Below, in pieces: positions 14,793 through 17,451 of a stretch of 17,451 nucleotides of DNA. The notes below the pieces were generated by a model, which did no database searches, was not told where the DNA came from, and saw only the letters and a program-made list of their open reading frames with translations. The DNA is from CANHVK01 sp044232905. GTDB taxonomy: Bacteria > Bacteroidota > Bacteroidia > Flavobacteriales_D > Crocinitomicaceae. The position numbers and the translations under genes are program-made. Position 1 is the first letter of the stretch; every line of letters begins with the position of its first letter. The stretch is taken from NCBI GenBank assembly GCA_044232905.1, contig JBIIKZ010000051.1, forward strand, positions 1 to 17,451, read 5' to 3'.

Positions 14793-15014
14793 AAAGAAGA
14801 CTGTACAAAAAAATATGCAGAAGAAGCAGTAAATAGAGATGTTGAAATCAATTCAAAACAAAGAGAAACATACAAGTGTGGATGGTGTCGAAATAATTAT
14901 TATGTTACAAGTTACGTATCAAATACAAAATAGTATGATTGTAAGGTGATTAAAGATTATGTTGATTATTGTTCTCAAAAATTTGCAGCTAAAGTATGTT
15001 GGAATGAAAGATAG
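14793..15014 (+). pseudogene. Stranded second half of Cys-rich array member 1
   Basis: In the same frame as the gene before, after its TAA at 14790-14792, the codons give KEDCTKKYAEEAV, then ETYKCGWCRNNYYVTSYVSNTK, a TAG at 14931-14933, and KDYVDYCSQKFAAKVCWNER before a final TAG (15012-15014). TYKCGWC and YCSQK align with TYKCQWCGD and YCSRKC of the fourth array gene. The last cysteine of the CxxxC unit is replaced by Phe (YCSQKF), another sign of decay. No frameshift is needed to join the parts; two nonsense codons alone break the frame. There is no good start codon of its own, so I treat it as a pseudogene part. Confidence 0.7.
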
Positions 15015-15045
15015 AAATTAATTATTAAGGTATAAAATACAATCT

Positions 15046-15429
15046 ATGAAAATTAAAAATTTAATGACAATAACAACGATTATTGTTTTTTCAATTATTG
15101 CAGTTGCAAGTAATGATGATAAGTCCAACGTTGGAAAACGTGAAAACATAGGTTCAAGTGAGCAGGTTTCAATTTGTCGAAGTTGTGGGCTTGTTGTGGA
15201 AGGTTCTGACGATATATTATTTCCTGACAATAAAAGTGTAAAGGAGAGTTGTAATAATCTTATAGATGGACATCTTTGGTATAATGCAGGTAGAAAAGGA
15301 TATAATACTTTTAAATGTAATAATTGTGGTGTACAAGTATCTATTGAAGAAACAGAACCAAAATGTATGACTTTTTGTGAGGTGGCTTGTCAAGAAAAAT
15401 CTAAACACGATTGGAGAAGAATGAATTAA
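15046..15429 (+). CDS. Cys-rich array member 2, exported zinc-finger-like protein
   Basis: The 127-residue protein has the shared leader (MKIKNLMTITTIIVFSIIAVAS) followed by NDDKSN, then a Cys-rich part unlike that of its neighbours: ICRSCGLVVEG, FKCNNCGVQV and KCMTFCEVACQEKSKHDW. Two CxxCG knuckles and a third cysteine group could form one or two zinc sites. The N-terminus predicts export, so any metal would be bound outside the cytoplasm. The leader of 21 bases around 15090-15110 is identical to that in members 1 and 3, while the mature part is not alignable beyond the Cys spacing. It starts 31 bp after the broken member and 17 bp separate it from the next start. Confidence 0.7.
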   Translation: MKIKNLMTITTIIVFSIIAVASNDDKSNVGKRENIGSSEQVSICRSCGLVVEGSDDILFPDNKSVKESCNNLIDGHLWYNAGRKGYNTFKCNNCGVQVSIEETEPKCMTFCEVACQEKSKHDWRRMN

Positions 15430-15446
15430 AATTTAAAAATATACGA

Positions 15447-15929
15447 ATGAAAAAAGTTTTAAAAAATTTAATGACATTAACAACAATTATTTTTTTTTCA
15501 ATTATTGCAGTTGCAAGTTCAGACGATAAATCGAGTGAATCATCTGAAGAGGTAACAAACAATCAAATGGAAGCTGATGAAGGGGATGCTTATTCAAATT
15601 ATGAATCAAAAGATGTAGTTGAAGGTTGGACTGTTTATCACTCTTATGAACCTTCGAGTAATATTTCTGATTGTAATTCAAAAAAATGTAATTGGTGTGG
15701 TGAATATTATTATGCCGATGACGTTAGTTACATTGAACATCCTGATGAATTTGAAATGGAAGCATTATCAGATAACAATGAAGGAGGATTCGGCACCGCT
15801 TTATTTGCAAGTACAATAGATTGGAATTATATAGATAAAGAAAATAAGATTATTCACACCTATTGGAAGAGTAGTTGTGAATATGAATATGGAGACTATT
15901 GTAGTAGAAGATGTTCTGAGAAATATTAA
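15447..15929 (+). CDS. Cys-rich array member 3, exported CxWC...YCSxxC protein
   Basis: The frame is open from 15411, but the ATG at 15447 starts the shared leader (MKKVLKNLMTLTTIIFFSIIAVAS) and avoids overlap with member 2; the product is 160 residues. After the signal comes an acidic low-complexity segment (SDDKSSESSEEVTNNQMEAD), a spacer, then the finger: KKCNWCGEYYYADDVSY and, about 60 residues later at the C-terminus, YGDYCSRRCSEKY. CxxCG plus CSxxC looks like a TRASH/MYM-type treble-clef zinc knuckle with a long insert. The stretch of 26 bases from 15525 to 15550 is identical to 14649-14674 in member 1, and identity stops sharply after it. Confidence 0.7.
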   Translation: MKKVLKNLMTLTTIIFFSIIAVASSDDKSSESSEEVTNNQMEADEGDAYSNYESKDVVEGWTVYHSYEPSSNISDCNSKKCNWCGEYYYADDVSYIEHPDEFEMEALSDNNEGGFGTALFASTIDWNYIDKENKIIHTYWKSSCEYEYGDYCSRRCSEKY

Positions 15930-15947
15930 TTAATAAATCAAACAAAA

Positions 15948-16298
15948 ATGAAAACGAAAATGAAAAATTTAATAACAATAACTTCGATTATTGTTTTTTC
16001 AATGATAGCTATAGCTAGTTCCGAAGATAATTCTAATGTAAATAATGAAGAAGCAACAGAGGAAGAACCTATGGATTATATTGAGGACGTTCCATACGTT
16101 GAAAACACACCTGATGAAGAAGAAGTTAAAACTTATAAATGCCAGTGGTGTGGTGATATTTACACAGGTTTTGGATATTATACCCAAGGGACATCTGTAC
16201 AAGAAGTTGTTACAGAAGAATTAAAAAAATGGGATAATAAATATTGTTCAAGAAAATGTGCTGAAGAATATTTGTTTAATGAGGAAAATAAATATTGA
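15948..16298 (+). CDS. Cys-rich array member 4, exported CxWC...YCSxxC protein
   Basis: The 116-residue protein carries the most diverged copy of the leader (MKTKMKNLITITSIIVFSMIAIAS), an acidic linker (NNEEATEEEPMDYIED, further to PDEEEV) and the finger YKCQWCGDIYTGF...NKYCSRKCAEEY with an insert of about 35 residues. Four cysteines in CxxC and CSxxC are in place. Start may be Met1 or Met5. It begins 18 bp after member 3. The TGA at 16296 is followed 20 bp later by the first of two membrane protein genes, so the run probably continues as one transcript. Confidence 0.7.
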   Translation: MKTKMKNLITITSIIVFSMIAIASSEDNSNVNNEEATEEEPMDYIEDVPYVENTPDEEEVKTYKCQWCGDIYTGFGYYTQGTSVQEVVTEELKKWDNKYCSRKCAEEYLFNEENKY

Positions 16299-16318
16299 TT
16301 GTATTTAATAATATCTTG

Positions 16319-16567
16319 ATGAAGAAAATTATTTTCGGAGTCATATCTTTTTTGATAGCTAAATTTATTTATACAGTAATAATCTTAGGTTTAGTATTCC
16401 GTACGATGCTTCCTAAAAATGGAGACAACAATGAAACGGAATTGATTTCACTTATTACAAAATGTATTGAATCAGCTCCGCTTTTTTGTGAATTATTTGT
16501 AAGTGCAGTCATAGCAATTTTCATCTATAAAATTTTAGATGAAATATTCAGTGTATTTGAAGATTAA
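16319..16567 (+). CDS. Small membrane protein, first of a tandem pair
   Basis: The frame is open from a TTG at 16295, but the ATG at 16319 starts MKKIIFGVISFLIAKF, matching the start of the next protein (MRTIIVGIISIFTAYK), and is preferred. The 82-residue product has two membrane segments (about 3-27 and 56-74) and an acidic C-terminus (DEIFSVFED). Family unknown. It follows Cys-rich member 4 by 20 bp and precedes its likely paralogue by 4 bp, consistent with one operon. Confidence 0.6.
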   Translation: MKKIIFGVISFLIAKFIYTVIILGLVFRTMLPKNGDNNETELISLITKCIESAPLFCELFVSAVIAIFIYKILDEIFSVFED

Positions 16568-16571
16568 AAGT

Positions 16572-16835
16572 ATGAGAACTATAATTGTTGGGATAATATC
16601 AATTTTTACAGCGTATAAACTGAGTGAATTATTGATGATAATATTTAAGGGGTTTACAGGTTTTTTACTTTCGTCAGAAGATAAAATCACAAGATTATCA
16701 GGTGCTATTATTAATGATATATTTTTTAGTTTTCCATCAGTATCTATTTTAATATTGACAATCTGTAGTTTTTTATTTATCTATTTTATTTTAGAACAAC
16801 TTATAGATAAATTTTTTGAAAAAGAACAATCTTGA
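16572..16835 (+). CDS. Small membrane protein, second of a tandem pair
   Basis: I choose the ATG at 16572, not the in-frame ATG at 16539, because it lies 4 bp after the preceding stop and its protein start aligns with the neighbour (G-V/I-I-S-I/F at the same place). The 87-residue product has two membrane segments (about 3-27 and 53-76) and a charged end (EKEQS). Similar length, layout and N-terminal sequence suggest a tandem duplication. Function unknown. Confidence 0.6.
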   Translation: MRTIIVGIISIFTAYKLSELLMIIFKGFTGFLLSSEDKITRLSGAIINDIFFSFPSVSILILTICSFLFIYFILEQLIDKFFEKEQS

Positions 16836-16856
16836 ATTTGTGTTTAAACTATATAA

Positions 16857-17451
16857 ATGAAAGAATTAGTAAAATATTGTTTTGTTCTTTTTTTGATTGT
16901 GGAATCGGTTTTTTTAATAAAGATTGGAAAAATTCCCGTTCCAAATTTCTTGAAAAATATCGCTAATTCAAATAGAATGCTTGACGGTGATACAATTTTC
17001 ATACAAGGTTTTGGAATGTATAATGATAGAGTACTATTTCAAGCAAAACAAATTATCGATGAAACATATGGATTACCCACAAAAATTATTGACCCAATAC
17101 AATTAACTTCTGAATCTTATTTGAAGAACGCAATAGATGGTGACAAATGTTTGATAAAATTTGACGATAATAAAAATAAATTATTATTAACTAATGAAAA
17201 TTGTTATTCAGAACATAACAAAACATTTGTTAATGGTTTGAGTGAAACTAACGGTAATATCACAATAGTTAATGAAAAAAATTATATAGGGTTAAAACGA
17301 GTTATCATCCACGAAATAGGACATAATTCAGGTTTAGAACACTGTGAGAATAAAAACTGTGTAATGTCTATAGATAGAACTGATGACACTCACACAATGT
17401 ATTATTGTGACGAATGTAAGACAAATAATTCTGTATACGAGTTACATAAGA
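16857..17451 (+). CDS. Archaemetzincin-like zinc metalloprotease (partial, runs off the window)
   Basis: The frame is open from the ATG at 16857 to the window end (198 residues visible). An N-terminal hydrophobic segment (about 6-22) suggests a signal anchor. The active site is HEIGHNSGLEHC: zinc ligands His152, His156 and His162 with catalytic Glu153. It is followed by C-x4-C (Cys163, Cys168), the met-turn Met170 and a C-x2-C pair (Cys184, Cys187). This order (HExxHxxGxxHC-x4-C-x-M, then CxxC) is the archaemetzincin signature. The gap between Met170 and the CxxC pair is 13 residues here; I recall about 17 in archaeal and vertebrate members. A membrane anchor is unusual for the family, which is mostly soluble. 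It begins 21 bp after the tandem membrane protein genes. Its substrate is unknown. Confidence 0.8.
   Translation, partial: MKELVKYCFVLFLIVESVFLIKIGKIPVPNFLKNIANSNRMLDGDTIFIQGFGMYNDRVLFQAKQIIDETYGLPTKIIDPIQLTSESYLKNAIDGDKCLIKFDDNKNKLLLTNENCYSEHNKTFVNGLSETNGNITIVNEKNYIGLKRVIIHEIGHNSGLEHCENKNCVMSIDRTDDTHTMYYCDECKTNNSVYELHK

Larger units (their letters stand above)
14621..16018 (+). repeat. Four copies of a signal-peptide-coding repeat
   Basis: The end of the signal peptide coding sequence is repeated at 14621-14641, 15090-15110, 15497-15517 and 15998-16018. The first three are identical over 21 bases (ending GCAGTTGCAAG); the fourth differs at several bases but keeps the protein sequence pattern. 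Bases 14649-14674 and 15525-15550 are also identical. The C-terminal coding parts do not share such identity, so conservation is concentrated at the 5' ends. Confidence 0.8.

Noticed and set aside
14571..15014. A frameshift in the T run joining the two halves of array member 1
   Set aside because: The downstream homology is in the same frame as the upstream ORF, so nonsense codons alone explain the break.
14621..16018. CRISPR-like array
   Set aside because: The repeats are signal-peptide coding sequence inside genes, hundreds of bases apart, with no regular spacers and no cas genes.
14571..16298. Lipoprotein reading of the array members
   Set aside because: The shared signal ends in AVAS-(S/N)DD with no cysteine at the cleavage point, so signal peptidase I cleavage or a membrane anchor is more likely.
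9674..17451. A complete tmRNA-inserted island with left and right attachment repeats
   Set aside because: No second copy of the tmRNA 3' end could be found by eye, and the only recombinase is a small serine enzyme, which does not usually use tmRNA genes as target.

Overview
The window looks like the chromosome of a Bacteroidota bacterium, probably Flavobacteriales. It is AT-rich, has lipoproteins with signal peptides ending in SC, lacks clear Shine-Dalgarno sequences, and shows promoters of the Bacteroidota TTG-N(18-20)-TAnnTTTG type ahead of several transcripts. Genus cannot be decided from the sequence alone.

The left half (1-9500) reads as ordinary chromosome. It opens with the C-terminal end of a probable TonB-dependent outer-membrane receptor and a strong terminator. 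Next comes a same-strand envelope cluster: an exported DJ-1/PfpI protein, a di-heme cytochrome c peroxidase-type lipoprotein, a mono-heme cytochrome c lipoprotein and a 70-residue Cys-rich lipoprotein. A 1050-residue beta-propeller/Y_Y_Y/SpoIIE phosphatase (3012-6164) then converges, across a shared bidirectional terminator, on a minus-strand siaC-siaB pair. Together these three give the phosphatase, switch phosphoprotein and kinase of a SiaABC-type partner-switching module. A GT4-like glycosyltransferase and a 2OG-Fe(II) oxygenase follow on the minus strand.

A one-piece tmRNA gene (ssrA, 9674-10074; tag probably DNTSYALAA) with its own terminator marks a sharp change. Everything to its right is accessory in character: unrecognised ORFs (10270-12227), a small serine recombinase on the minus strand (12183-12845) with a cluster of repeats in front of it, and then a plus-strand run of genes. 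That run starts from a good promoter (13045-13077) and a 250-nt leader that can fold into a long multi-stem hairpin. It encodes a LamG-domain secreted protein, a possible VanZ-like membrane protein, an array of small exported Cys-rich proteins, two tandem related membrane proteins, and an archaemetzincin-like zinc protease cut by the window end.

The most unusual content is the array at 14571-16298. Four genes share a nearly identical signal-peptide leader, partly conserved to the base, but carry divergent C-terminal modules with zinc-finger-like Cys pairs (CxWC...YCSxxC). The first copy is split by in-frame stops, with a recognisable second finger module stranded downstream. This looks like a locally duplicating, diversifying and decaying family of exported metal-binding proteins next to a recombinase. 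Its function is unknown.
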